Assembly: GCF_003387475.1 (NCBI RefSeq) | Contig: NZ_QUNO01000010.1 | Coordinates: forward strand, 1 to 64,000 | Length of the DNA stretch: 64,000 nt | Direction of reading: 5' to 3' | Source of the DNA: Kutzneria buriramensis | Lineage (GTDB): Bacteria; Actinomycetota; Actinomycetes; Mycobacteriales; Pseudonocardiaceae | In this document: positions 51,891-59,960 of the stretch, one piece after another | How positions within the stretch are numbered: the stretch's first letter is position 1 | Layout of the letters: each line of letters starts with the position of its first letter | Position numbers and translations under genes: made by a program | The notes under the pieces: generated by a model | Seen by the model: only the letters and a program-made list of their open reading frames with translations | Told to the model about the DNA's origin: nothing | Databases searched by the model: none

Positions 51891-52502
51891 TCACGCCCCG
51901 ACGAGCAGGCCGATCCCGACCACCGCCATCGTCGCCGCCACCAGGCCGTCCAGCACGCGCCAGGACGAGGGCTTGGTGAACAACGAGCTCAGCAGGCGAG
52001 CGCCGAAGCCGATCGCCGTGAACCAGCACAGGCTCGCCAGCACCGCGCCGATCGCGAAGTCCCAGCGCAGCGCGCCGTAGCCGGCCGCGATCGAGCCCAT
52101 CAGCAGGACCGTGTCCAGATAGACGTGCGGGTTCAGCCAGGTCATCGCGAGGCAGGTCAGCGCCGCCCGCTTGCGGGAGCCCGTCGTCGCGCCGTCCACC
52201 GACATGCTCGACGGCTTCATCGCCCGCTTGGCCGCCAGAAATCCGTACGACAGCAGGAAAAGACCGCCCACCACGGCCACCGCCGTCACCGCTGTCGGCC
52301 AGGCCTGGACCAGCACGCCCACGCCGCCCACGCCCAGGCCGATCAGCACCGCGTCCGAGGCGCCGCAGATCGCCACCACCGTCAGCACCGCGTCTCGTCG
52401 GATGCCCTGGCGCAACACGAATGCGTTCTGCGCGCCGATCGCGGCGATCAGGGACATACAGGTGCCGAAGCCCGCCAGCACGACGAGCGCCACGTTGGTC
52501 AT
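51891..52502 (-). CDS. lysE: LysE/ArgO family basic amino-acid exporter
   Basis: Six-helix exporter of 203 residues. N-terminal GFGTCMSLIAAIGAQNAFVLRQGIRRD is the LysE signature, and AMTWLNPHVYLDTVLLMGS is the second conserved motif. Exports lysine and/or arginine when intracellular levels rise. Divergent from the LysR-type gene at 52572, the standard lysE-lysG (or argO-argP) arrangement. Confidence 0.93.
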   Translation of the reverse strand: MTNVALVVLAGFGTCMSLIAAIGAQNAFVLRQGIRRDAVLTVVAICGASDAVLIGLGVGGVGVLVQAWPTAVTAVAVVGGLFLLSYGFLAAKRAMKPSSMSVDGATTGSRKRAALTCLAMTWLNPHVYLDTVLLMGSIAAGYGALRWDFAIGAVLASLCWFTAIGFGARLLSSLFTKPSSWRVLDGLVAATMAVVGIGLLVGA

Positions 52503-52571
52503 GCCGTCGACGCTAAGCAGACCCTTGTCAACAGTCCAGCTAACTATTCTTACGTATCATTAGCGCTCGTG
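52503..52571. promoter_or_regulatory. lysE-lysG divergent promoter region
   Basis: Short 69-nt, AT-rich intergenic region (TTGTCAACAGTCCAGCTAAC, then TATTCTTACGTATC) that should contain promoters for both genes and the LysG site. TACGTA is palindromic. Confidence 0.5.
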
Positions 52572-53414
52572 ATGACAGACCTGCCCGTCGACCAGGTTCG
52601 GACGCTGCTGGCCGTCGTCGACGCCGGCACCTTCGACGCCGCCGCCGCGGCCCTGCACCTCACGCCGTCCGCCGTGAGCCAGCGGATCAAGGCCCTCGAA
52701 CAGCGGACCGGCCGGGTGTTGCTGATGCGTACGAAACCCGTGCAGCTCACCGAATCCGGTCAGGTCGTCGTGCGCTTCGCCCGCCAACTAGCCCAGCTCG
52801 AACGCGATGCACAGACCGAACTCGGCCTCACCACCGCCGGCGAGCCCACCCGGCTGTCCATCGCCGTCAACGCCGATTCCCTCGCCACCTGGTTCCTCCC
52901 CGCCGTGCTCGGCGTGCCCGGCGTGTGCTTCGAGCTGCACCGGGAGGACGAGGGGCACACCACCCAGCTGCTGCGCGAGGGCCTCGTCATGGCCGCCGTC
53001 ACCTCGACGCCCGATCCCGTGCAGGGCTGCTCCGTGCGTCCGCTCGGGTCCCTCCGCTACCTCGCCTGCGCCGCCCCCACGCTCCCCGTCACGTCGCTGG
53101 CCGAGACGCCCGTGATCCTCTTCGATCGCCACGACCAGCTCCAGGACCGCTTCGTCGGCGGCGCCAGCCCTTTCCGCCACTACATGCCGTCGTCCGCCGC
53201 CTACCTCGAGGCCGTCGTCAGCGGCATGGGATGGGGGCTCATCCCCGTCTCCCACGCCCTCCCCCATTTCGCCGCCGGCACCCTCGTCAACCTCGCCCCC
53301 AGCCGGCACATGGACGTCCCGCTCTTCTGGCAGCAGTGGAAACTCGACTCCCCCGCCCTAGCCGCCGCAGCCGCCGCCATCGTGTCCGTGGCCACCGCGA
53401 CCCTCATCCAGTAA
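52572..53414 (+). CDS. lysG: LysR family regulator of the ArgP/LysG type
   Basis: LTTR of 280 residues: N-terminal HTH (VDQVRTLLAVVDAGTFDAAAAALHLTPSAVSQRIK in short segments) and a periplasmic-binding-protein-like effector domain (about 85-275). ArgP/LysG proteins activate the divergent exporter with lysine or arginine as effector. ATG 52572 or the GTG just before it (52569) is the start; no ribosome-binding site is visible, suggesting a leaderless transcript. Confidence 0.92.
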   Translation: MTDLPVDQVRTLLAVVDAGTFDAAAAALHLTPSAVSQRIKALEQRTGRVLLMRTKPVQLTESGQVVVRFARQLAQLERDAQTELGLTTAGEPTRLSIAVNADSLATWFLPAVLGVPGVCFELHREDEGHTTQLLREGLVMAAVTSTPDPVQGCSVRPLGSLRYLACAAPTLPVTSLAETPVILFDRHDQLQDRFVGGASPFRHYMPSSAAYLEAVVSGMGWGLIPVSHALPHFAAGTLVNLAPSRHMDVPLFWQQWKLDSPALAAAAAAIVSVATATLIQ

Positions 53415-53437
53415 CCCACCGCCGCCGCCGGCCTTTT

Positions 53438-53767
53438 TCAACGCTTCTCGGGACTCTTAGCCTTCTCTAGATTCGCCTGCCACTTCCGGTCGATATCTTC
53501 CGGGCGTTGGTGGCCGCAGTCCACGTCCGCGCCGTCCACATCGGAGACCTCTGCATCGACGCCACCGTTCTCCACCCACACCGTGACATTCTCAATACCG
53601 GCCGCGCGATCCCCGTCGTTGACCCAGTAGGTCACCGAGAACGCCGGTTCGTCGCCGCGGTAGTCCGTCCGGATCCGGAACCGTTCCCCCGGCCTCAGCC
53701 ACCGATCCTCACCCACCGGCTCCAGAAAGAGCACCAACAACCCGATCGAGTCGTTGACCACGTCCAT
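53438..53767 (-). CDS. Hypothetical protein
   Basis: Soluble acidic protein of 109 residues, no signal peptide or membrane helix, family not recognised. A beta-rich core (LLVLFLEPVGEDRWLRPGE, FRIRTDYRGDEPAFSVTYWV, VTVWVENG) is followed by an acidic then basic helical tail (RPEDIDRKWQANLEKAKSPE). ATG 53767 is taken as the start because coding character ends near there; no strong ribosome-binding site. It is the last chromosomal gene before the integrated element. Confidence 0.6.
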   Translation of the reverse strand: MDVVNDSIGLLVLFLEPVGEDRWLRPGERFRIRTDYRGDEPAFSVTYWVNDGDRAAGIENVTVWVENGGVDAEVSDVDGADVDCGHQRPEDIDRKWQANLEKAKSPEKR

Positions 53768-54242
53768 GGCCGCCACCGCCCGAAGGCTACCGACAACGCC
53801 ACCCGCCCGTGCGCAAATTGCACAACCATGCACTGACCAGGCGATCTCTGTAGGGCGGGTGGGGCTCGAACCCACGACCTGACAGATTATGAGTGTCCAA
53901 GTTCACCCGGCAGGAGTAGCTGAGCAGGCAGTTCGCCGGTAGTTGAGGAAGAAAATACCGCACCAGAGGCACTCGCCCAGCCGAGTTCATGGACAGTCCC
54001 ATGGACAGGTTTGTCCACTATGGATGCTAGCTGACCAGGCTCTACCATTCGACCACAGAACCTGCCAGATGTCAGGCAACGAACCACGCGCAGACATGCG
54101 ACTACGTGAGACGGGTTCATATCATTGCGACCGAATGGGTGATTTGAGGAGTGCGACAGTAACGATGTTCCAGCCATCAGCGAATGTCGCGATGTACCAC
54201 CAGAGTCATATTCCAATAGCTGACCCACAGGAGATGTAGCCA
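53768..54242. other. Left end of the integrated element, non-coding
   Basis: Contains the orphan tRNA 3' half (53852-53900), then about 340 nt without a gene. CATGGACAG occurs at 53988-53996 and 54000-54008 with TGTCCAC just right of it (54012-54018), possible integrase arm sites. GGAGATGTAG precedes the next gene. Confidence 0.5.
53852..53900 (-). tRNA. Orphan 3' half of a tRNA gene (attL-type site)
   Basis: Minus strand: anticodon loop CTCATAA (anticodon apparently CAT), stem TCTGT, T-arm GTGGG-TTCGAGC-CCCAC, acceptor CCGCCCT, discriminator A. No D-arm or 5' acceptor strand lies to the right. Such a piece is what remains at the left end when an element integrates into a minus-strand tRNA gene; the intact gene would then be at the right end, outside the window. 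CCA is not encoded. Confidence 0.75.
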
Positions 54243-54737
54243 GTGAACGATGACCTCAGCGCGTACCAGAATTACCGGGGCCCAAAACCGCCACAGATAG
54301 AACAGACGAAATATATTCTATCTTTGGCTGCACAAGAATCTATTAAGCATGGAGACTACATCGCGGCGGCCAGAAAGAAGCTCGAAGTTGCACATATCTG
54401 TAGGCGCCAAGGAAAAGATCAAGACCGTCATCTCCTCGAGACTGCGGCATACGAACTTATCCAAAACGCCGCACATAAGCAAGGGTTGTACCTTGAGGCA
54501 GCCAAGGCGCTCCGCGATTGGGCATCAAAACTAAGGGCAGACGGGTTTAAAGACGGCGCCTTTCTTATGGATACGTCGGCATATGACCTCATACAGAAGG
54601 CCGCACATAAAAATGGGCAGCGCGTCGAGGCAGCCAAGGCGCTCCGCGATTGGGCATCAAAACTAAGGGCAGACGGACTTGAGAGGGACGCCTATCTTAT
54701 GGATACCAGCGCCAGCAAACTCGCCAGGGGGTTGTAG
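54243..54737 (+). CDS. Alpha-helical repeat protein, element cargo
   Basis: Protein of 164 residues with no recognised family. Three tandem units of 44 residues: unit 2 and 3 share EAAKALRDWASKLRADG and LMDTSAY/LMDTSAS, unit 1 is diverged. Each unit predicts as a helical hairpin (TPR-like). At the DNA level 54495-54544 and 54627-54676 are identical over 50 bp, so the last duplication is recent. Codon use is less GC-rich than in neighbours outside the element. GTG start with AGGAG 9 nt upstream. The next gene starts directly after its stop, so the two are probably co-expressed. Confidence 0.75.
   Translation: MNDDLSAYQNYRGPKPPQIEQTKYILSLAAQESIKHGDYIAAARKKLEVAHICRRQGKDQDRHLLETAAYELIQNAAHKQGLYLEAAKALRDWASKLRADGFKDGAFLMDTSAYDLIQKAAHKNGQRVEAAKALRDWASKLRADGLERDAYLMDTSASKLARGL
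54495..54676 (+). repeat. Exact 50-bp intragenic direct repeat
   Basis: Two identical 50-bp copies (54495-54544 and 54627-54676), 132 nt apart, in frame (44 codons). They encode the conserved unit of the helical repeat protein. Confidence 0.9.
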
Positions 54738-55850
54738 ATGCGATTTTTGCCTTCGAGCATCCGACCATCTTCAGATTACGCGTACCGAGATCATCGGCAA
54801 CAGTGGTCTATTCGACCCCTTCTCTGGCTGTCAGCCACAGGCGTCGCTTTGGTGGTGCTAATATGGCTGGTCGTTGTCATCTTTCCACCCCTTTTCGACC
54901 CACCCCGGGACTTCCCAAGTAAAGCCGACGCCCTCCGTAGTCAGAACGACGTACGCACTACCCTCCTCCAGGCTGTCGGCGGCCTCCTTGTTCTAACAAG
55001 CGCTATCATTGGCGCCTATTTTACGCTCCAAACCCTCCGTAACACCCAAGAACAGCTTGACATCGCTCGATCCAGCCAGGTGACAGAGCGATTTACCCGG
55101 GCGGTGGAACAGCTTGGCAGCAACACACTTGACGTCCGTCTTGGCGGCATCCAGGCTCTGGCCCGCATTGCTCGCGACTCCAAAGAAGACTGCTTAGCAG
55201 TCGTAGATATTCTCACTGCATATGTTCGTACACATTCGCCATGGCCACCCTCGCATCCTGACATAATTGACAAAGGCGCGTCCCAAGGCGGTATTCCGCC
55301 ACTAAAAAAGCGGTCACCAGATATCCAAGCTATCTTAACCATTTTGGGGGGATTACCCCACGGGGCAGCAATAGTCAAGATCGATCTAGTCGGAACTGAC
55401 CTCCGACACGCAAACCTGGTCTCGGCTAGGATCGCGGGCGCAGACATGTCCGGAGCGCGCATGGTCGTGGCCAATCTGGAGAGCGCGGATTTATCTGATA
55501 CTAAGTTGATGTTCGCCGACCTAGGCTGGGCAAATCTCCGTGATGCACAATTACGTGGCGCAGAGTTGAATTCGGCAAATCTGGGTGGCGCCAACCTCCA
55601 TGCCGCCGACCTTCGAGGCGCAAATCTCCAGGAGGCAAAGCTTCGTGGCGCGGAGCTACAGGAGGCGAAACTCCACGGAGCCAATCTCCGAAAAGCGGAG
55701 CTTCAAGGAGCCAAGTTGGTCAATGTCGACCTCTCGAGCACAGACTTGCTCGAGGCAGTGGCCGACGATAATACAGAATGGCCAGAGCACTTCGATTGGA
55801 AGCGAGCCGGCATCAAGAAAGAGTTACATTCGGATCCAGCCACAGAATAA
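54738..55850 (+). CDS. Membrane-anchored pentapeptide-repeat protein
   Basis: Protein of 370 residues. Two transmembrane helices (about 28-50 and 76-97), a short helical domain (SQVTERFTRAVEQLGSNTLDVRLGG and IARDSKEDCLAVVDILTAYV) common in actinobacterial pentapeptide proteins, then about 25 A(D/N)LXX pentapeptide repeats (215-345: GADMSGARMVVANLESADLS, AQLRGAELNSANLGGANLHA) forming a right-handed beta-helix on the cytosolic side. Biochemical role unknown; similar proteins have been linked to DNA mimicry or stress, not shown here. Start directly follows the stop of the previous gene with AGGGGG upstream. Low-GC cargo. Confidence 0.85.
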   Translation: MRFLPSSIRPSSDYAYRDHRQQWSIRPLLWLSATGVALVVLIWLVVVIFPPLFDPPRDFPSKADALRSQNDVRTTLLQAVGGLLVLTSAIIGAYFTLQTLRNTQEQLDIARSSQVTERFTRAVEQLGSNTLDVRLGGIQALARIARDSKEDCLAVVDILTAYVRTHSPWPPSHPDIIDKGASQGGIPPLKKRSPDIQAILTILGGLPHGAAIVKIDLVGTDLRHANLVSARIAGADMSGARMVVANLESADLSDTKLMFADLGWANLRDAQLRGAELNSANLGGANLHAADLRGANLQEAKLRGAELQEAKLHGANLRKAELQGAKLVNVDLSSTDLLEAVADDNTEWPEHFDWKRAGIKKELHSDPATE

Positions 55851-56118
55851 AGCGCCCACGCTCCAGTTGACCACCAACGTACCGCGTGGTTCACGCGAGG
55901 GTAACACCTCCGACCAACCCGCCAAACGTCGCACACATAAGCGAAGAATGTCCAACCAATTACCCACGCCACCCCTTGCAAAACCGCGACCAGCCAAACA
56001 AATAGATCTACACAGGGTCACAGGTGAAGATCATGATGGTTAACATTAGCGCCAAGGCGTCGTATCCACCTTCACCCCGCTGCCGAATTCATTCATTCAG
56101 CAACAGCGCGCCCGCGTT

Positions 56119-57279
56119 CTATAGCCCATTAAATATTCGTAGACGCCTCTTCTGACGCTTCGATCCTATCTGATCGGCAAGCTCGACGGCGCGACAGGCT
56201 TGGATCCTAGCCTCGGCGTGTTCACCGAGGACGGCAAACGCAGTTGCTAGATCGACATGGAGAGCAGTTGCGGCACGGGTAAACGACGGATCAAGGCGGT
56301 CGAGCGCACCGGAAAGGACGTCGACAGCTGAGGCGTCCCCGAACCGCGCAAGCGCATGCCCACGCCACCGTGCAAGATGAATTGAGTCGAGCACGACGTA
56401 AGGACCGTCGGCGCTTGTCGAGTCCGCGGGAAGCAGAATTTCTGCTTCATCGAACGCGCACAGGCTTTCACTACGCATGCTCTTCGCCGCCAGTGCTTCG
56501 CCGTGAGCGGCAGCGAGCCACGCACGAACCAGGCGCGAACACGAGTCATCTGTCCGCGTCCTAGCGTAAGCGAGTACATCGACGGCATCACCCGACCGGC
56601 CAATGTCGAGCAACACAAAGGCTTGTTCCGCGAGAGAATGCGTCTCGAACGACGGGATTCCGGATTCAGCCGCAGCCGACTTCGCCGTTTCGTAGTGCTG
56701 CCAGGACTCGGAGAGACTGCCGACATCCAAGGCTTGCCAACCCGCGAGGGTGTGAAGCTCGGAGAGCAGGGCAGCTAGTTGGTTTCGGACGACCGGAGAC
56801 AGGCTGTACGACATCAGTCGCTCCACCTGCCGAGCCTTCGTCTTAACCTCTTCGTACGCGACTATCGCGCCCAGCTGACGGTCAAGCCGTCGTATGGCGT
56901 TGAGTTGCTCCGTCAGCAGCCTGATTACAGCACCGTCAACTCGCCGTGAGACGCTGAGCATTAGCTGTAGTTCGCGGTCTGAATCGACAATTGCCTCGCT
57001 CGCGACAGGCACAGCGAGCAGCTCGTCAACACTAATGCCGAAGATGCGTTCGAGCAGGCGGGCAGTTGCGGGACGCACCTGGCCAATCGGGCGACCGTCC
57101 GGGTGGCGACCAGAGACGAGCCTTTGCAGGTGGCGAGCGCTGAGGGTCCCAGGTTCACCGTGCTCGACTGCGAACTGCTCGGCGAACTGGGCGAACTCCT
57201 CGAAGGTTTGCCGACGTTCCCTGATTCTCTGTTCGAGCACCGTTCGCGGCGGCCGTGCCGACGTGTCGCCCTGCGGCAT
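56119..57279 (-). CDS. HTH regulator with C-terminal TPR-like region
   Basis: Regulator of about 386 residues. The N-terminal 70 residues contain an HTH of the XRE-like kind (FEEFAQFAEQFAVEHGEPGTLSARHLQRLVSGR) and a motif ARLLERIFGISVDELLAV that is common in actinomycete regulators of this kind; the rest (about 100-385) is helical with TPR features (TLAGWQALDVGSLSESWQHY, AWLAAAHGEALAA). ATG 57279 is chosen over 57303 because GGAGG lies 7 nt upstream. It faces away from the zinc-finger gene. The sequence upstream contains AGTCTGATTTCA also found upstream of the transfer operon, suggesting it may control both. Confidence 0.85.
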   Translation of the reverse strand: MPQGDTSARPPRTVLEQRIRERRQTFEEFAQFAEQFAVEHGEPGTLSARHLQRLVSGRHPDGRPIGQVRPATARLLERIFGISVDELLAVPVASEAIVDSDRELQLMLSVSRRVDGAVIRLLTEQLNAIRRLDRQLGAIVAYEEVKTKARQVERLMSYSLSPVVRNQLAALLSELHTLAGWQALDVGSLSESWQHYETAKSAAAESGIPSFETHSLAEQAFVLLDIGRSGDAVDVLAYARTRTDDSCSRLVRAWLAAAHGEALAAKSMRSESLCAFDEAEILLPADSTSADGPYVVLDSIHLARWRGHALARFGDASAVDVLSGALDRLDPSFTRAATALHVDLATAFAVLGEHAEARIQACRAVELADQIGSKRQKRRLRIFNGL

Positions 57280-57341
57280 CTCGCCGCCTCCCGTCTCCGC
57301 CATGTCGTGCCTATGTCATGCCCGCGTCCTGGACCCCGACG

Positions 57342-57365
57342 CGGGATGACGACAGTCTGATTTCA
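57342..57365. promoter_or_regulatory. Candidate operator near the HTH/TPR gene
   Basis: CGGGATGA at 57342-57349 followed by AGTCTGATTTCA at 57354-57365. Both motifs recur at 63938-63977 upstream of the transfer operon. Confidence 0.45.
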
Positions 57366-57514
57366 GTCTGCCACGGCCACTCACTGCTGGTCAGCAGGCC
57401 GTCCGGCGATTCCGTCACGTGCACCGCTCCGCACACGCCGGACAACCACGCCACGGCGGGAGCCGGCCGTCCTTCCGGCTTCCGCCGTGGTCTGACGACT
57501 GGAGGTGAGGCGGA

Positions 57515-57811
57515 TTGACTGGGGCCGAGACTCGGACCTTTCGGTGGCTGCCTGCCTGCGGTAAGCGGCATGCCGTCCCTGGAGGCCGGGTCGAACCAGG
57601 CGAAGAGATCACGACGTTGGTCGGCGAGCGCGTGACGGTACCGCTCCAGCGACTCGGATCAACCGAGTGGACATGGCCGACATGTGTTGGCTGCTGGGAC
57701 GAGGCCAAGAAGTGCACGCACATTTCTCTTGCGGGGCTTGGAATCACTCGAAGCGTGGCCACCGAAACGCAGCCGACCGCACCGCATCCGAACAAGCGCA
57801 AGCCGGCATGA
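57515..57811 (+). CDS. Small zinc-finger-like protein
   Basis: Protein of 98 residues with the pattern RTFRWLPACGKRHAVPGG and WTWPTCVGCWDEAKKC: Cys and His residues spaced like a small zinc-binding fold often encoded near DUF574 methyltransferases in Pseudonocardiales. The start is a TTG (57515) with GGAGG 9 nt upstream. The stop overlaps the methyltransferase ATG by 4 nt (ATGA). Role unknown; a nucleic-acid or protein partner is possible. Confidence 0.7.
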   Translation: MTGAETRTFRWLPACGKRHAVPGGRVEPGEEITTLVGERVTVPLQRLGSTEWTWPTCVGCWDEAKKCTHISLAGLGITRSVATETQPTAPHPNKRKPA

Positions 57812-58704
57812 CCACATCGCAATCCGAGCAACCGTTCCACCGCGACAGGGAGCACGCCATGGGTGGCATGGCCGACGGCCACAACCCGACCGAATGGACC
57901 CGCAACGCCGATTGGCGACCGTCCGATGTAGACACCGAGCGTGCCAGTGCCGCCCGCATGTACGACTACTACCTCGGCGGTTCGTGCAACTTCGAGATCG
58001 ACCGTGTTAAGGCTGCGGAGGTGCTGGGCGTGCTGCCTGAGGCTCGAACGTTCGCCCGGCAGAACCGTCACTTTCTGCGCAGGAGCGTCGAGTACGCCGT
58101 CAGCCACGGCGTCCGTCAGTTCCTCGACCTTGGCTCGGGTCTACCCACAGCCGGCAACGTGCACGAGATCGCCCAACGTGCCGTGCCGGATGCCCACGTG
58201 GTCTACGTCGACAACGAACCTGTCGCCGTCAGTCACAGCCTCGACCTGCTGAGGAACAACCCCTACGCCACCTGCATTCAAGAAGATGTCTCACGACCTA
58301 ACAGCGTCTTGCACCACCCGGAAACGAAGCGGCTGATCGACTTCTCGCAGCCACTCATGGTGCTGATGTGCGCGGTGCTGCACTTCGTGCCTGACGAACG
58401 CCGTCCCGCCGACATCGTGCGTGCGTACTCCGATGCGCTTGCGTCGGGGAGCTACCTGGCGCTCTCGCACGCCACCGCCAGCGACTACCCGGATCGGCTC
58501 GCCGACGTGATCGGGATCTACCAGCAGACGCAGAACACCGCGCATCTGCGGTCGCGGTCGGAGATCACAGCGATGCTCGCCCCGTTCGAACACCTGGTGT
58601 TCCCCGGCGTCGTCTACACGCCGCAGTGGCGACCGGAGCACTGGGCGGATGTCGGTGACCCCGCTGAGTCGTTGGCCTTCGCTGCTCTCGCGTACCTCCC
58701 GTAA
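57808..58704 (+). CDS. SAM-dependent methyltransferase, DUF574 family
   Basis: Class I-like methyltransferase of 298 residues (PF04672/DUF574). N-terminal signature ARMYDYYLGGSCNFEIDR, RQNRHFLRRSVEYAVSHGVRQFLDLGSGLPT (SAM-binding loop), VVYVDNEPVAVSH, and VLMCAVLHFVPDE. Common in actinomycetes in many copies; substrates are not known. Overlaps the zinc-finger gene by 4 nt. Downstream gene begins after 27 nt on the same strand. Confidence 0.9.
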   Translation: MTTSQSEQPFHRDREHAMGGMADGHNPTEWTRNADWRPSDVDTERASAARMYDYYLGGSCNFEIDRVKAAEVLGVLPEARTFARQNRHFLRRSVEYAVSHGVRQFLDLGSGLPTAGNVHEIAQRAVPDAHVVYVDNEPVAVSHSLDLLRNNPYATCIQEDVSRPNSVLHHPETKRLIDFSQPLMVLMCAVLHFVPDERRPADIVRAYSDALASGSYLALSHATASDYPDRLADVIGIYQQTQNTAHLRSRSEITAMLAPFEHLVFPGVVYTPQWRPEHWADVGDPAESLAFAALAYLP

Positions 58705-58731
58705 CCCTCATTCGCCCGGAGTACTCACTTC

Positions 58732-59802
58732 ATGCCCCATCGACTCTCACTGCTCCGCCGAGTTGGCCAACTGCGCCGGACCTACACCGGGGAGTACGAC
58801 GCCACGCTATGGCGCACCGTCGCCACCGGCCTGAGCGCACTCACCACAGTGGACCGTGCCACGATCTACGACACGCTCGAATGCGGCTTCGAGAACCGAC
58901 TACTAGGCGAGAACCCCGGCCCACCGCTGACTGACCGGATCCGCCGCGCCGTACTGCCGGACACCACCGACACGGCGCAGCAGCAGTTGGAAGCAGCACT
59001 GTTCTTCGCACTGGGGCAAATCGCGCCCTACAGCCCGCCAGAGTCGGTTACGCCGGGCCGCAGTGTGCAGTCCCCGATCGTCCGGCCCGGCGTCGCCGAG
59101 GGGGAGGCTGTGTTGCACCTGCCGGCAGTCACAGCCGCGCCGATCGTTGCAACCCTGCTACCGCATGCTGCCGGCGGGAACGTGCGGGGACTAGCAGGGC
59201 TGCGTACGCGGTTGTATCGCCGACATGTGCGGCTGTATCTCATCGACGGTGCGCCGTCGATGTCCGTCGCGTTGGCGAACACGAGCTTTCGCCAGTGGTC
59301 GGCGATACTCGCCTTCGCCCATGAACTGATCGGTCACGAGTGGCCGACGAACTTTGACACTCCGCTCGCTGAGCAGGAACGCGCCGCGATCGCCGCAGGC
59401 CGCACCCCAGGTCTGGTGTCCTTGGGCAGCGCATTGTTCCGCCGCCTCCGTGTACTGGGCACAACCGTATGGCTGACGGTCAACCTGGACGGACCCGCCA
59501 GCATCCGCGTGGACTGGGCCGGAGGCCGCACCGCAGTTCAGGTTGCCGCCGCCCTGGTACACCCGTTGGCCGGTCTTCCTGGCGAACGGTTCACCGCGAC
59601 GTGCGGCCCGGCGGGCAGTGTCACGGTTACTGAATGGGGGACGTCCAGTAAACCCACGGCCACAGTGGTTCTTCGTCAGGCACCCTTGGCCGCGCCGCCA
59701 CCGTTCAGGCAGGTTGACGCTACAGCCGCGTGGGCGGAGTTCAACCACGTGCTGACGCTGCCGCACCCGTTTTCACCCAGACTCGCGGCAGTCGCGCGTT
59801 GA
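58732..59802 (+). CDS. Uncharacterised protein, paralogue of the protein at 31213
   Basis: Protein of 356 residues without a recognised domain. Residues about 8-85 align with the chromosomal protein at 31213 (LRRTYTGE, IRRAVLPDTTDTAQQQLEAALFFA) and about 230-290 align with its C-terminal half. This element copy has a longer middle (about 85-205) and a C-terminal extension (about 295-356, beta-rich, ending LPHPFSPRLAAVAR). Soluble, no signal peptide. It follows the methyltransferase gene by 27 nt and may be its partner. Its 3' end converges on traB with a hairpin cluster between them. Confidence 0.8.
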   Translation: MPHRLSLLRRVGQLRRTYTGEYDATLWRTVATGLSALTTVDRATIYDTLECGFENRLLGENPGPPLTDRIRRAVLPDTTDTAQQQLEAALFFALGQIAPYSPPESVTPGRSVQSPIVRPGVAEGEAVLHLPAVTAAPIVATLLPHAAGGNVRGLAGLRTRLYRRHVRLYLIDGAPSMSVALANTSFRQWSAILAFAHELIGHEWPTNFDTPLAEQERAAIAAGRTPGLVSLGSALFRRLRVLGTTVWLTVNLDGPASIRVDWAGGRTAVQVAAALVHPLAGLPGERFTATCGPAGSVTVTEWGTSSKPTATVVLRQAPLAAPPPFRQVDATAAWAEFNHVLTLPHPFSPRLAAVAR

Positions 59803-59822
59803 GGATGGCTTACACGGCGTGA

Positions 59823-59960
59823 GTGACGGGTGGGACGGGGTGCTCGGTACCCCGTCCCACCCGTCACAGCTGCTGTTTGCGCACGTAGAAGGCCATATCA
59901 CCCCGTCACGGCGGCTGTGACGGGGTGGCGGCTCCATGACGCCCGCTGTGACGGGCGTCA
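59823..59960. promoter_or_regulatory. Hairpin cluster with GTGACGGG repeats (candidate clt/terminator)
   Basis: Three perfect hairpins in 138 nt: a 19-bp stem (59823-59841/59849-59867), an 11-bp stem (59899-59909/59917-59927) and a 9-bp stem (59937-59945/59952-59960, over the traB stop). GTGACGGG occurs at 59823, 59917 and 59949 and as its complement CCCGTCAC at 59860 and 59902. The 8-bp repeats at the traB 3' end recall the TraB-recognition repeats of conjugative Streptomyces plasmids. Confidence 0.6.

Noticed and set aside
54035-54075. tRNA 5' half inside the element
   Set aside because: GGTAGAGCC-like bases on the minus strand look like a D-arm, but the stem does not pair well and no T-arm follows; not supported.
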